64,000 nucleotides of DNA. Origin: a virus. The position numbers were made by a program, and so were the translations under genes. Each line of letters starts with the position of its first letter. Positions within the stretch are counted from its first letter, which is position 1. The DNA lies in IMG/VR virus record IMGVR_UViG_3300046092_000062, positions 187,866 through 251,865 of that record. One strand, written 5' to 3'. Below are positions 7,137 through 14,702 of the stretch, one piece after another. The notes beneath the pieces are model-generated. The model was not told the origin of the DNA. It saw only the letters and a program-made list of their open reading frames with translations, and ran no database searches.

Positions 7137-7162
7137 GTAGTACTTGAGTATTACATTTTTTT
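7137..7162 (+). terminator. Rho-independent terminator closing array 1
   Basis: GTAGTACT pairs with AGTATTAC (one G-T pair), followed by seven T. The sequence is nearly the same as the terminator at 2105 and again runs directly into a promoter. Confidence 0.75.
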
Positions 7163-7164
7163 GG

Positions 7165-7193
7165 TTGACCCAAAATGGTTTTGGTTGTATAAT
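7165..7193 (+). promoter_or_regulatory. Sigma70-type promoter
   Basis: TTGACC (7165-7170), spacer CAAAATGGTTTTGGTTG (17 bases), TATAAT (7188-7193), followed by ATACACATAG as in the promoters at 7498 and 42497. It drives the gene at 7226. Confidence 0.85.
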
Positions 7194-7225
7194 ATACACA
7201 TAGCAAAGCAAAACAGGACTCAAAG

Positions 7226-7492
7226 ATGACACGCAAAATGAATCAACCAAAGACTATTTTGAAGAACATCATGGAAGATGCTTCTTGGCCCAGCGAGGCC
7301 CGTGCAAAAGCAGCTTGGACTGATGAGAAAATTGCTGCTGATTTGGCAGATTTTGCTGAGCAGATGTGGCACAATCAGTACATTGAAGTTGATGTTAGCA
7401 AGGTAACTGGTGACGCTTTCCGTGCAGCAGCCGCAAAGCGCGAAGAATACCTTAAAGATTTGTGGGCCGGTTGCCCAGAAGAAAACATGTAA
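7226..7492 (+). CDS. Hypothetical protein, 88 residues
   Basis: Unrecognised, soluble, mostly helical, with an alanine-rich stretch (FRAAAAKREEYLKDLW). It forms its own short transcription unit, with a promoter at 7165 and another starting six bases after its stop. Expression from a separate early promoter suggests a role early in infection; nothing else can be inferred. Confidence 0.7.
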   Translation: MTRKMNQPKTILKNIMEDASWPSEARAKAAWTDEKIAADLADFAEQMWHNQYIEVDVSKVTGDAFRAAAAKREEYLKDLWAGCPEENM

Positions 7493-7497
7493 AACGG

Positions 7498-7526
7498 TTG
7501 CACCATAATGATTTTGGTGCTATAAT
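7498..7526 (+). promoter_or_regulatory. Sigma70-type promoter for DNA ligase
   Basis: TTGCAC (7498-7503), spacer CATAATGATTTTGGTGC, TATAAT (7521-7526). The spacer is identical to that of the promoter at 42497. Confidence 0.85.
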
Positions 7527-7556
7527 ATACACATAGAACGAAACAAAGGAACACAA

Positions 7557-8873
7557 ATGAACAAGCCATGGGACGTAATCGCAGAACTCGAAAGTGACAA
7601 CAGCCGCCTGTTTAAGGAAGCAGTTATTGCCCGTGAGAGCAAAGCCGGTAACACAGAAGTGTTTCGGGGTTTTCGTGCTGCATACGATGCAATGGTGACA
7701 TTCGGTGTTAAGAAAGTTGATGTCAAAACTGGCGACGGCCCTGGCATCAGCTCGGGCGCATTTTGGGACATTGCCCGCAAACTTGCAGACCGTGAACTCA
7801 CAGGTGGTGCTGCTCAAACTGCTATCAACTTCTTGCGTATGCAAGCAACAGAAGAAGAATGGAACAACTGGTATCGTCGCATCTTGATCAAGGACATGCG
7901 TTGCGGTGCTAGCGACAGTATTGTTAACAAGGTTGCTGATCCCAAATACCATGTGCCAGTTTTTGAATGCCAACTTGCGCACGATGGTGCCAAGCACGAA
8001 GGCAAGATCAAAGGTCACAAGACTATCGAAGTCAAGCTGGATGGTATGCGTGTGCTTACCATTGTTTACCCAACAGGTCAAGTTGATCAATACAGCCGCA
8101 ATGGTAAAGAGCTGGTTAACTTTGAAGTTGTTAAGCAACAGATTGCCAAGCACGCCAAGTTCTTTAAAGAGCCAATGGTACTCGACGGTGAGATCATGAG
8201 CGCCAGCTTCCAAGACTTGATGAAGCAGGCCAAGCGCAAGACCAACGTCGACGCAGATGATGCAGTGCTTAACTTGTTTGACATTATCCCACTCGACGAG
8301 TTCCAAGCAGGTGTGGGTTCACGTACCCAAGCAGAACGCAGCGTGGATCTTTTGGCTTGGTTTACACCTTGCGAAGATCACATGCCCAACGTCACTGTGG
8401 TGGGTCAAGAAGATGTGGATCTCGATACCCCAGAAGGCTACGCACGGTTCAAAGAGATCAATGCACAAGCCATTGCAGCAGGTTACGAAGGCATTATGCT
8501 TAAAGAACCCAATGCAGTTTACGAGTGCAAGCGCACAGTGAGCTGGCTCAAAATCAAGCCCTTCATTGAAGTGTCACTGACTGCGGTTGCCATTGAAGAA
8601 GGTACTGGCAAGAACGTGGGCAAAATGGGTGCAGTGTTGTTTGAAGGCACAGACGACGGCAAGTTCATCCGCGTAAGCGTTGGTGGCGGCTGGAGCGATA
8701 AGGATCGTGCAGACATTTGGGCTGCTCGCAATACACCAGAATCTGTTGTAGGCGATGTAGGCGAAGTTCGTGCAGATGCTGCTACGCTGAATCAAGACAG
8801 CACAGATGTTTGGAGCTTGCGATTCCCACGTTTTAAAACATGGCGCGGCTTTGCTAAAGGTGAGAAGCTGTGA
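7557..8873 (+). CDS. ATP-dependent DNA ligase
   Basis: 438 residues, slightly shorter than T4 gp30. It seals nicks in duplex DNA during replication and repair through a ligase-AMP intermediate. Motif I is EVKLDGMR, with the adenylated lysine at residue 160. VLDGEIM (motif III), EGIMLK (motif IV) and WLKIKP (motif V) follow in order, then an OB-like C-terminal region (TGKNVGKMGAVLFE). The N-terminal 150 residues resemble the DNA-binding domain of T4-type ligases. Ribosome-binding site AAAGGA; start 31 bases after the -10 box. The stop overlaps the next gene (GTGA). Confidence 0.95.
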   Translation: MNKPWDVIAELESDNSRLFKEAVIARESKAGNTEVFRGFRAAYDAMVTFGVKKVDVKTGDGPGISSGAFWDIARKLADRELTGGAAQTAINFLRMQATEEEWNNWYRRILIKDMRCGASDSIVNKVADPKYHVPVFECQLAHDGAKHEGKIKGHKTIEVKLDGMRVLTIVYPTGQVDQYSRNGKELVNFEVVKQQIAKHAKFFKEPMVLDGEIMSASFQDLMKQAKRKTNVDADDAVLNLFDIIPLDEFQAGVGSRTQAERSVDLLAWFTPCEDHMPNVTVVGQEDVDLDTPEGYARFKEINAQAIAAGYEGIMLKEPNAVYECKRTVSWLKIKPFIEVSLTAVAIEEGTGKNVGKMGAVLFEGTDDGKFIRVSVGGGWSDKDRADIWAARNTPESVVGDVGEVRADAATLNQDSTDVWSLRFPRFKTWRGFAKGEKL

Positions 8874-9046
8874 TACCTTATACTGATTACGAACGATTAG
8901 CCTTACTCGAAGAACTTGAGCGAGGTGAGAAAATCATTCTTCCCATTAGCGAAAACCACGCTTATGAAATGATATACGTGGCTGCAAAATACATCCAAGA
9001 TCGCAAAAACGAAACTTGGTCAGCATTGACTAAGGAATACAAATGA
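8870..9046 (+). CDS. Hypothetical protein, 58 residues
   Basis: Small acidic helical protein (YERLALLEELERGEKIILPI) starting with GTG in a GTGA overlap with the ligase stop. It is the first of a string of overlapping small genes reaching 11217. Not recognised. Confidence 0.65.
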   Translation: MIPYTDYERLALLEELERGEKIILPISENHAYEMIYVAAKYIQDRKNETWSALTKEYK

Positions 9047-9147
9047 TTCAAACTCTTGCTGATTGGTTGTTTGCTGATGCGTGGCAACAATGCGCTGCTC
9101 GTTACGAGTATGCTGCAAAAACTTTTAAGGTTACCAATGACGCCTGA
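9043..9147 (+). CDS. Hypothetical peptide, 34 residues
   Basis: Starts MIQTLADWLFADAW and overlaps both neighbours (ATGA at its start, 11 bases at its end). An amphipathic helix is the only visible property. The tight overlaps support it; its length makes the call uncertain. Confidence 0.5.
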   Translation: MIQTLADWLFADAWQQCAARYEYAAKTFKVTNDA

Positions 9148-9379
9148 AATTTTTCACCGCAATCGTTTAGTGATGGCACAGTACAAACTCAATGACAATG
9201 TGGTTGTTAAACAGGGCACTGATGCCCAACTTGGAACCATTGTTGATTATGATGCGTGGAATGCTGACAGCAAAGTGTACTTGGTTATCAAAATGCACAC
9301 CGTGGGCAGACTGCGAAGAGAAGACGCAGTTACACACTGGACCATTGACCCCGACCTAACTTATGTGAAGCACGTATGA
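9137..9379 (+). CDS. Small beta-rich protein, possible SH3-like fold
   Basis: 80 residues with alternating hydrophobic strands (YKLNDNVVVKQGTDAQLGTI, KVYLVIKM, GRLRREDAV), the layout of a KOW/SH3-like barrel. ATG 9137 is chosen because it overlaps the preceding short gene; the longer frame to 9056 would run through it. Function unknown. Confidence 0.65.
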   Translation: MTPEIFHRNRLVMAQYKLNDNVVVKQGTDAQLGTIVDYDAWNADSKVYLVIKMHTVGRLRREDAVTHWTIDPDLTYVKHV

Positions 9380-9636
9380 GCAAGCGTATAAATGAACTTG
9401 CTATCCGAGCCGGGGGAATCTGGCAGGGTGGCTATGTTGACAACCGTGCCGGCGATGGCATATGGACTGAACAAAAGTTTGTCCACGGTGGCGACATGAA
9501 TGTAGAACAATTCGCCCGGTTGTTAGTCAATGAATGTATGGAGCAGGTTTGGTACACTCGTGAAGATGGTATCAATGGCAATGTTTCTGAAGTTATCAAG
9601 GACAGGATTAAACAACATTTCGGAGTTGAAGAATGA
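9376..9636 (+). CDS. FGVE-tail family protein
   Basis: 86 residues. Family pattern: RINELAIRA at the front, QFARLLVNECMEQV in the middle, IKQHFGVEE at the end. Four relatives lie at 9896, 36555, 41609 and 45173. The last codons (TTC GGA GTT GAA GAA TGA) contain GGAG, a ribosome-binding site for the next gene, whose ATG overlaps the stop. Function unknown; I recall the family as common in large phages. Confidence 0.75.
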   Translation: MSKRINELAIRAGGIWQGGYVDNRAGDGIWTEQKFVHGGDMNVEQFARLLVNECMEQVWYTREDGINGNVSEVIKDRIKQHFGVEE

Positions 9637-9899
9637 GCAAAGGTAGCGAACTTTTTGATGCAGTGACAAAACTAGACCATCCTTTGGCTCGTAAATTGAA
9701 AGAACTACACGCAGAGGCTTTTGCGTTGCCAACCACCGATGACGCTGAAAAGTTTTTAACAGAGTGGAAAAAGAACAATCCTGAAGAAGCACGAGCCATG
9801 CACGAGTTTATATTTGGGGATTTAATGGATGAACGAGAAAGTCGCCGTGAAGTTAAATCAGAGTTAGGTTACAGTCGCATTGGGAGGAACAATGTATGA
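9633..9899 (+). CDS. Hypothetical protein, 88 residues
   Basis: Charged, helical, soluble (HPLARKLKELHAEAFALP; EEARAMHEFIFGDLMDERES). It lies between two FGVE-tail genes with four-base overlaps on both sides and starts from the GGAG in the upstream tail. Not recognised. Confidence 0.65.
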   Translation: MSKGSELFDAVTKLDHPLARKLKELHAEAFALPTTDDAEKFLTEWKKNNPEEARAMHEFIFGDLMDERESRREVKSELGYSRIGRNNV

Positions 9900-10114
9900 A
9901 CGAACGAATCCAAGAACTTGCACTTAAATGTACACCGGCATATCAGCAACCAAATTTTGATGCTGAAAAGTTCGCCGAGTTGATTGTTTTGGAATGCCTT
10001 GCTATTGCTAAAAACAGAGAAGATGAACTGGAAAGTGCTGGCCTTCTCAGCGAATCAAATGCAGTAGGCAATGTGTCATATCGAATTTCACGACAATTTG
10101 GAGTTAAACGATGA
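9896..10114 (+). CDS. FGVE-tail family protein
   Basis: 72 residues: MNERIQELALKC, KFAELIVLECLAIA, RISRQFGVKR. It is a close relative of the proteins at 45173 and 36555. The tail TTT GGA GTT AAA CGA TGA again supplies GGAG for the next gene. Confidence 0.75.
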   Translation: MNERIQELALKCTPAYQQPNFDAEKFAELIVLECLAIAKNREDELESAGLLSESNAVGNVSYRISRQFGVKR

Positions 10115-10434
10115 CAACACGTAGAAAGATTACCGACATGGTAGATGATGTCTCCACCTGGGAGTTTGAAGGCACTCTAGCAACAGTGTTGGAACGTGTG
10201 CAAGCGTTGATCCAAAAACACGGTCCAGATGCACGGCTTGATTATAACCGAAACTTCTATTACGATTACGATAACGACCCAACACCTCGCTTTGAGTTGT
10301 ATGTCGAGCGAGAAGAAAATGATGAAGAATTTAACAAGCGTCTAGCCGAACAAGCTGAGTATGACCGCCAACGTGAAGCAGCCGAGAAAGCCGAGTTTGA
10401 ACGTTTGAGTAAAAAGTTTGGAGATGTAAAATGA
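10111..10434 (+). CDS. Conserved hypothetical protein with C-terminal coiled coil
   Basis: 107 residues. A mixed N-terminal domain (GTLATVLERVQALIQKHGPD) with an acidic, tyrosine-rich strand pair is followed by a charged helix from residue 72 (EEFNKRLAEQAEYDRQREAA), probably a coiled coil. Soluble; function unknown. Confidence 0.65.
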   Translation: MTTRRKITDMVDDVSTWEFEGTLATVLERVQALIQKHGPDARLDYNRNFYYDYDNDPTPRFELYVEREENDEEFNKRLAEQAEYDRQREAAEKAEFERLSKKFGDVK

Positions 10435-10562
10435 AAACCTTTCTAGCAGTAATCGGTGGGTTTGTATTGTGCTTGGCAATACTGGGATCACTTAATGTAG
10501 GCAACTTTGTGTTAATGTATAGCCCAGACAAAATTTCTTGCGTTAAAGGAGATAAAGAATGA
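10431..10562 (+). CDS. Small membrane or secreted protein, 43 residues
   Basis: MKTFLAVIGGFVLCLAILGS is a typical single transmembrane or signal segment, followed by a short polar end with one Cys. Overlaps of four bases with both neighbours. It is one of many tiny membrane proteins in this genome; the role is unknown. Confidence 0.6.
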   Translation: MKTFLAVIGGFVLCLAILGSLNVGNFVLMYSPDKISCVKGDKE

Positions 10563-10867
10563 AAATGTATATTTGTATTAAGGATGACTTGCCTACTGGT
10601 ATGGCAATGAACTCCGCAGCACATGCTGGCCTTATGTGCCACTTGCAGTTCAGCGACGACGGTGATTACTTAGACTGGCTCAGTAATAGCTTCAAGAAAG
10701 TAACCTGTGCAGTAACAGCCGCAGAGTTTGCTATGCTGAAAACTGTAGAAGATCATTTGGTAGTAACCGAAAGCCGTCTCAACGGGCAGGAAGTTGCTAT
10801 TGTACTCAAACCGCGCCAACCAAACGAGTGGCCAGAGTTTGTTAACATGCTGAAGCTGTGGAAATGA
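10559..10867 (+). CDS. Peptidyl-tRNA hydrolase 2-like protein
   Basis: 102 residues. The opening MYICIKDDLPTGMAMNSAAHA resembles the Pth2 core (K-x-V-x-R-x-D-L ... G-x-x-A-A-Q-x-x-H-A), followed by WLSNSFKKVTCAV and a final strand. Pth2 releases tRNA from stalled peptidyl-tRNA. The second half is shorter and less conserved than in cellular enzymes, so activity is uncertain. The preceding AAAGGAGATAAAGA is a strong ribosome-binding site. Confidence 0.6.
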   Translation: MKMYICIKDDLPTGMAMNSAAHAGLMCHLQFSDDGDYLDWLSNSFKKVTCAVTAAEFAMLKTVEDHLVVTESRLNGQEVAIVLKPRQPNEWPEFVNMLKLWK

Positions 10868-11217
10868 TACGAGAAATCGGACATGCCCTCCGCATCCTAA
10901 AAGAGTTTATCTTTTGGGCGTTATCTAAAATTGGTATGTACTTTGTGGGTCGTCACATAGAATATGCCAAGTCGTTGATAAAAGAACCGGGGTTTACCAC
11001 TTTTATGACCGCTGCGATTTTAGCAATTGGGTGCATACCTGTTGCATTAGGCTCGCTAGTCTACACTGGCGAAACTGCATCATCAGTGCTCGCTGTAAAG
11101 ATTTGGTTCTGGACCGTGCTTTCATACTACATGTTTACATTGGTAACCATTGCTTTCAAAGCGTTTCTTTTAGAACGTGAAGAGCTCATGAATCGGTTAA
11201 GAGACACAAACATTTAA
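10864..11217 (+). CDS. Membrane protein, 117 residues
   Basis: At least two transmembrane segments: FTTFMTAAILAIGCIPVALG (about residues 44-63) and WTVLSYYMFTLVTIAFKAF (about 82-100), plus an amphipathic N-terminal helix. Inner-membrane location likely. ATG 10864 overlaps the previous stop. Function unknown. Confidence 0.7.
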   Translation: MIREIGHALRILKEFIFWALSKIGMYFVGRHIEYAKSLIKEPGFTTFMTAAILAIGCIPVALGSLVYTGETASSVLAVKIWFWTVLSYYMFTLVTIAFKAFLLEREELMNRLRDTNI

Positions 11218-11246
11218 TAGACAACAATTCAACAAACGTATATAAT
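11218..11246 (+). promoter_or_regulatory. Sigma70-type promoter
   Basis: TAGACA (11218-11223), 17-base spacer, TATAAT (11241-11246). The -35 box departs from TTGACC and the spacer lacks CATAATG, so it may be weaker. Confidence 0.65.
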
Positions 11247-11267
11247 ACACTTTTAAAGGAAAACATT

Positions 11268-11435
11268 ATGACATGCAGAGGTTACGATCCTAAAGCTGTG
11301 AAACTCTCCAGCTTGGTTAAGATGGCATCGTCTACTATTGTAGACAAGCAAGTTCGTGGAGCATTTCTCCGCAGCTTCACAAAGATTGCTGAAGCTGACG
11401 CTCGCCAAAAGGGCGGACGTAAGGACTCCAAGTGA
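11268..11435 (+). CDS. Small basic protein, 55 residues
   Basis: Starts MTCRGYDPKAVKLSSLVK and ends in lysine and arginine (DARQKGGRKDSK). Its basic character would suit nucleic-acid binding, but no motif is visible. Promoter 22 bases upstream, AAAGGA ribosome-binding site, and a GTGA overlap with the next gene. Confidence 0.65.
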   Translation: MTCRGYDPKAVKLSSLVKMASSTIVDKQVRGAFLRSFTKIAEADARQKGGRKDSK

Positions 11436-11734
11436 GTCTAGAGTACACTTTCGGCCCATTGGGTGACGATGAATTTGCGCTGGGCACCCGTTACAAAGAG
11501 ATTCAAAAGCTCTTGTGGGAACACCAATGCGAAGTCACTTTCACTAAAGTAGATGGAAGTGTGCGAACAATGCCCTGCACCCTAAAGGCAGAGGCATTGC
11601 CTGCTCGTGATGCTGCAACGCTACACGAGACACGATTGCTGAACCACAAGACTCTTAGTGCTTGGTGTTTAGACAAGAGCGAATGGCGCAGTTTTAGAAC
11701 TGCTAACGTTACTCACATTAAGGTGATCACATGA
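11432..11734 (+). CDS. SH3-fold phage protein, DUF2693-like
   Basis: 100 residues, GTG start. The pattern CEVTFTKVDGSVRTMPCTL, then LSAWCLDKSEWRSFRTANV, matches the small phage family described as an SH3 beta-barrel (DUF2693): a strand with V-T-F-T-K-x-D-G-x-x-R-x-M and a later W-x-x-D-K-x-x-W-R-S-F-R. The family is widespread in T4-like phages; its molecular role is not established. Confidence 0.75.
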   Translation: MSLEYTFGPLGDDEFALGTRYKEIQKLLWEHQCEVTFTKVDGSVRTMPCTLKAEALPARDAATLHETRLLNHKTLSAWCLDKSEWRSFRTANVTHIKVIT

Positions 11735-11958
11735 AAGACGCACTAGTGGGCTTTGTATATGTAACCGCATTTATTCTGGTCTCATGGGGATGCGGTACTT
11801 TAATTGGGTTAGCCATTGGCTCTGCTGCAAAGGAATACTCAGACCCCCGTACTGCACCAATTTGGTACTGTATCGAAGGCAAGCTATACGAAAAGATTGG
11901 TGATACCTACGCTAGTATAGTTCCTGCCCGTACCTGTTTGCCGGTGAGCAAAGACTAA
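11731..11958 (+). CDS. Membrane protein, 75 residues
   Basis: One long hydrophobic segment at the N-terminus (VGFVYVTAFILVSWGCGTLI, about residues 6-25), then a polar domain with YCIEGKLYEKIGD and a late Cys. Probably membrane-anchored with a small outside domain. Function unknown. Confidence 0.65.
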   Translation: MKDALVGFVYVTAFILVSWGCGTLIGLAIGSAAKEYSDPRTAPIWYCIEGKLYEKIGDTYASIVPARTCLPVSKD

Positions 11959-11959
11959 C

Positions 11960-12169
11960 ATGACCACTAGCAAGATTGACCCAAGCGAGCTAACTCCTGA
12001 ATGGGAACAAACAGGAGAGAACTCGTGGGTGGTCACTTTAGCTGAAGACGGTGACGACATTGTTATGCCTATTCCCGACGAACTATTAGCTGCACAAGGG
12101 TGGGCCATTGGCGATACTCTTGTATGGGATATTCGAGATGATGGCACTATCTTTCTAACTAAGCAATGA
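11960..12169 (+). CDS. AbrB/MazE-like DNA-binding protein
   Basis: 69 residues. The C-terminal half, MPIPDELLAAQGWAIGDTL then WDIRDDGTIFLTK, matches the swapped-hairpin AbrB fold of MazE-type antitoxins and transition regulators (I-x-L-P-x-E-L-L-x-x-x-G-W-x-x-G-D-x-L). No toxin gene is evident next to it, so a transcription-regulator or solitary antitoxin role is more likely than a full toxin-antitoxin pair. Confidence 0.75.
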   Translation: MTTSKIDPSELTPEWEQTGENSWVVTLAEDGDDIVMPIPDELLAAQGWAIGDTLVWDIRDDGTIFLTKQ

Positions 12170-12729
12170 CTATTAGCAAAAGCCCCGAGCGTAATACATT
12201 TCAAACGCAGAGTTACCGAGAAAAATTGTTGGTTGATCCAACGGATGAAGAGGCCCTGCAAATGATTGAACATTACGAAGAATGGAACCACAAAGCTGAC
12301 CTGAGGACTCAAGACCCCGAATGGCAAAAGGACAACATGGAGTACGATCTTCGTACAACAGATTGGATCTTGGAAAAAGTGCGCAGCGATGATGTGTACG
12401 CACAGAATCTCTATGCTGCCATGTGTAACAATGACTTCCAGAAGCTAGACACTTGGCCTATCCTAACCGGTAAGACCTGGGGCTGTTCTTGGCGTTATGC
12501 TGGTGGTATTGTTGCCGATATGCAGGAAAAAGGCGACTATATTGATTGGTATTGCAGCGGTATTCGCAATGGCGATGCAACACCCGAAGACCTAGCCGCT
12601 ACTACAGAAGAGCAGTTGGCTTATCTCAAGCAATCGCAGGCCTATGTGCCCGAAAGTTTCGTTACTGATGAGATCCGAGAAGACCTACACCGCCTGGGTT
12701 GGGCAGCATTGGACAACAAGGACGAGTAA
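12166..12729 (+). CDS. Conserved phage protein, 187 residues
   Basis: Soluble acidic protein. WGCSWRYAGGIVADMQEKGD followed by YIDWYCSGI is distinctive; I recall this pattern from hypothetical proteins of T4-like phages. No catalytic motif is evident. ATGA overlap with the preceding gene; it ends the operon before the promoter at 12744. Confidence 0.7.
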   Translation: MTISKSPERNTFQTQSYREKLLVDPTDEEALQMIEHYEEWNHKADLRTQDPEWQKDNMEYDLRTTDWILEKVRSDDVYAQNLYAAMCNNDFQKLDTWPILTGKTWGCSWRYAGGIVADMQEKGDYIDWYCSGIRNGDATPEDLAATTEEQLAYLKQSQAYVPESFVTDEIREDLHRLGWAALDNKDE

Positions 12730-12743
12730 TATTACCATAAGAC

Positions 12744-12773
12744 TTGTTCTTATAGATAGCACTTTGCTATACT
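12744..12773 (+). promoter_or_regulatory. Possible promoter with hairpin leader
   Basis: TTGTTC, 18-base spacer, TATACT (12768-12773). The leader holds GTTGTG and CACAAC around a five-base loop (about 12780-12796) before the AAAGGAAA ribosome-binding site. Weaker match than the other promoters. Confidence 0.5.
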
Positions 12774-12819
12774 ACAATCAGTTGTGCAAGACACAACAAA
12801 TATTAAAGGAAATTACATT

Positions 12820-13107
12820 ATGACAACTATCAACTTAAAGCGTTTCGATTTAACTACTAAGCAAGGCAAATTGTTCAAAGCATTGGTCTTGGACAAGGAA
12901 GTTTTGAGCGAGGCACAAATTGCCAAGCGTTTCAGCATTGCTAACCCAACTGCTACCATCAGTGCAATCCGCCAACGTGGTTATGCCATTTACGGCAAGA
13001 GCCGCAAAGCAGGCAATGGCGTTCAAGTTACTGAATACCGTTACGGCGAAGCTAGCCGCAAAATGGTTGCTATCGCTTACAAAGCAATGGCACAAGGTTT
13101 GGTCTAA
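12820..13107 (+). CDS. Helix-turn-helix protein
   Basis: 95 residues. SEAQIAKRFSIANPTATISA then IRQRGYAIYGKS fits a winged helix-turn-helix: a first helix, a recognition helix, and a wing with K-x-R-K. The basic charge supports DNA binding, perhaps as a regulator of early genes. ATG 12820 is chosen for its AAAGGAAATTACATT ribosome-binding site. It stands as a single gene between a promoter and a terminator. Confidence 0.7.
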   Translation: MTTINLKRFDLTTKQGKLFKALVLDKEVLSEAQIAKRFSIANPTATISAIRQRGYAIYGKSRKAGNGVQVTEYRYGEASRKMVAIAYKAMAQGLV

Positions 13108-13122
13108 TTCTAGACTGCTCCA

Positions 13123-13147
13123 AAAAGGCTCACAAGGGCCTTTTCTC
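13123..13147 (+). terminator. Rho-independent terminator
   Basis: AAAAGGC pairs with GCCTTTT across an eight-base loop, ending in TTTTCTC. The next promoter begins at 13148, another terminator-promoter pair. Confidence 0.75.
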
Positions 13148-13181
13148 TTGACAAGATATTGGAATAGTGCTACAATAGCAC
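13148..13181 (+). promoter_or_regulatory. Sigma70-type promoter overlapped by a palindrome
   Basis: TTGACA (13148-13153), 17-base spacer, TACAAT (13171-13176). The palindrome GTGCTA-CAA-TAGCAC (13167-13181) covers the -10 box and could be an operator or a leader hairpin. Confidence 0.75.
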
Positions 13182-13199
13182 ATTACTAAAGGAACTATC

Positions 13200-14042
13200 A
13201 TGCGTGTTAGCGTAATGAGTGATTTACACTTGGATTTTGCAGACTTGACCTTGCCCGGAGGCGATGTTCTTATTCTCAGCGGTGACGTTTGCGAAGCCAA
13301 GCGTTTCAAGAAAGCAGATTACAACCCAGCAATGGTATTGCTAGAGCACGAGCGCAAAGACCAGCGCCCCGATCGTTGCAGCCGCTTCTTAGAGGAAGAG
13401 TGCGCCAAGTACCGCGAAGTCATTTACGTAATGGGTAACCATGAGCACTACGGTTACCAGTTCCACAAGACATACGATCACATCAAGAGCCAGTTGCCGT
13501 CTAACGTGCATCTGCTAGAGAAAGAATCGTACGAAATTGATGGTGTAATATTCTTGGGCGGGACATTGTGGACTGATATGAACAATCATGATCAGCTTAC
13601 ACTATACCACATGAAGAGCATGATGAACGACTACCGTCAAGTAACTATGCTAAATGAGGCCAATGGTGCTTACCACAAGTTGCAGCCCGAGAAGACTGTG
13701 ACTGAGCACATTAAGACCAAACAATACTTTACTCAGCAGTTGAGCGAGAACCGTATGAGTGGCCGTAACAAGCCAGTGGTGGTGTGTACCCATCACAGCC
13801 CTAGCAAGTTAAGCACTCATCCGCGTTACGCAGACGATGTTATCATGAACGGTGCTTACAGCAGCGATCTCAGTGAGTTTATCTTAGACAATCCTGAGAT
13901 CAAAGTTTGGACACACGGGCATACACATCATCAGTTTGACTACATGGTCGGTGACACTCGTGTTATTTGCAATCCACGTGGTTACAAAAACTATGAGCAA
14001 CAAGCAGAAGAATTTGACCCAACATTTGGGTTCGATATTTAA
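13200..14042 (+). CDS. Calcineurin-like metallophosphoesterase
   Basis: 280 residues. All metal-binding motifs are present in order: SDLHLDF (residues 7-13), LSGDVCE, GNHEHYG, THHSPS and WTHGHTHHQFD. The two-metal centre hydrolyses phosphate esters; family members act on nucleic acids, cyclic nucleotides or proteins. The substrate cannot be told. A role in nucleotide or RNA metabolism, or in removing defence signals, is possible but unproven. It has its own promoter at 13148 and ends just before the barrel protein gene. Confidence 0.9.
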   Translation: MRVSVMSDLHLDFADLTLPGGDVLILSGDVCEAKRFKKADYNPAMVLLEHERKDQRPDRCSRFLEEECAKYREVIYVMGNHEHYGYQFHKTYDHIKSQLPSNVHLLEKESYEIDGVIFLGGTLWTDMNNHDQLTLYHMKSMMNDYRQVTMLNEANGAYHKLQPEKTVTEHIKTKQYFTQQLSENRMSGRNKPVVVCTHHSPSKLSTHPRYADDVIMNGAYSSDLSEFILDNPEIKVWTHGHTHHQFDYMVGDTRVICNPRGYKNYEQQAEEFDPTFGFDI

Positions 14043-14080
14043 CTCCTAGAGAGTTATCTTATTACATAAAGGAAATTAAA

Positions 14081-14635
14081 ATGAAAAAAATCTTAGCAAT
14101 TTTAGCATTGGCTGTTATTTCTGCCACTGCAATGGCAGGCGATTCAGCAACAGTTGAATATCAAAATTTAAATAACATTGGGTCAGCTGATCAAAAGAAT
14201 ATCGGGCTGTCTGTTAAGCACGAGTTTTCACAATCAGTTGCAGGTGATATTGGCATTTCTAACACCGTCACTGAAGGCACAAGTGCATTGTCTACTCGCA
14301 CAGAACTCGGTGCAACGTACTCGGCTCCGATCGGATTTAATCTGAAAGGCTATGTGCGCGGCGCAATGGGCCAGAAGTTTACTAACACAGGAGACTACAC
14401 TTACTACGCAGTTGAGCCGGGTGTTTCTACATCATTTGGTGCTGTGACTGTTAAAGCTGGTTACCGTTACCGCTCGGCCATTGACCCAACTACTAATAAC
14501 GACCAAACCCATACAGCACGAATTGGTGTTGCATACGCATTGACCAAGAACGACACTGTTGGTTTACGCTTTGATCGTGTGCGCGGTGATTCTGTACAAA
14601 ACGTTACAGCCGTTAACTACACACGCGGGTTCTAA
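14081..14635 (+). CDS. Outer-membrane beta-barrel protein
   Basis: 184 residues. The signal peptide MKKILAILALAVISATAMA is cleaved before GDS. The rest is a series of amphipathic strands (VEYQNLNN, GLSVKHEF, LKGYVRGAMGQ, VTVKAGYRYR, VGLRFDRVRG), and the chain ends YTRGF, with the terminal Phe that marks substrates of the BAM machinery. About eight strands fit the length. A phage-coded surface protein could block adsorption of other phages; this is inference. Strong AAAGGAAA ribosome-binding site; a terminator follows. Confidence 0.8.
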   Translation: MKKILAILALAVISATAMAGDSATVEYQNLNNIGSADQKNIGLSVKHEFSQSVAGDIGISNTVTEGTSALSTRTELGATYSAPIGFNLKGYVRGAMGQKFTNTGDYTYYAVEPGVSTSFGAVTVKAGYRYRSAIDPTTNNDQTHTARIGVAYALTKNDTVGLRFDRVRGDSVQNVTAVNYTRGF

Positions 14636-14663
14636 TCAAACCTGTTGACTTTAGTTAACACAG

Positions 14664-14690
14664 AGCCTATACTGCGGTATAGGCTTTTTT
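14664..14690 (+). terminator. Rho-independent terminator
   Basis: AGCCTATAC and GTATAGGCT form a perfect nine-base-pair stem with a TGCG loop, then six T. The strongest classic terminator in the window. Confidence 0.9.
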
Positions 14691-14702
14691 ACGAGGTAAA
14701 TT

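Noticed and set aside
7452-8306. Long minus-strand reading frame (284 codons) opposite DNA ligase
   Set aside because: It is antisense to a clear ligase gene, has no ribosome-binding site, and its product resembles no known protein; it follows from codon bias of the sense strand.
11960-12729. AbrB-like gene and its neighbour as a toxin-antitoxin pair
   Set aside because: The 187-residue neighbour is a conserved phage protein with no toxin fold that I can see; the pair is merely cotranscribed.
12920-13189. 89-codon plus-strand frame overlapping the helix-turn-helix gene
   Set aside because: It runs through a terminator and a -10 box and lacks a ribosome-binding site.
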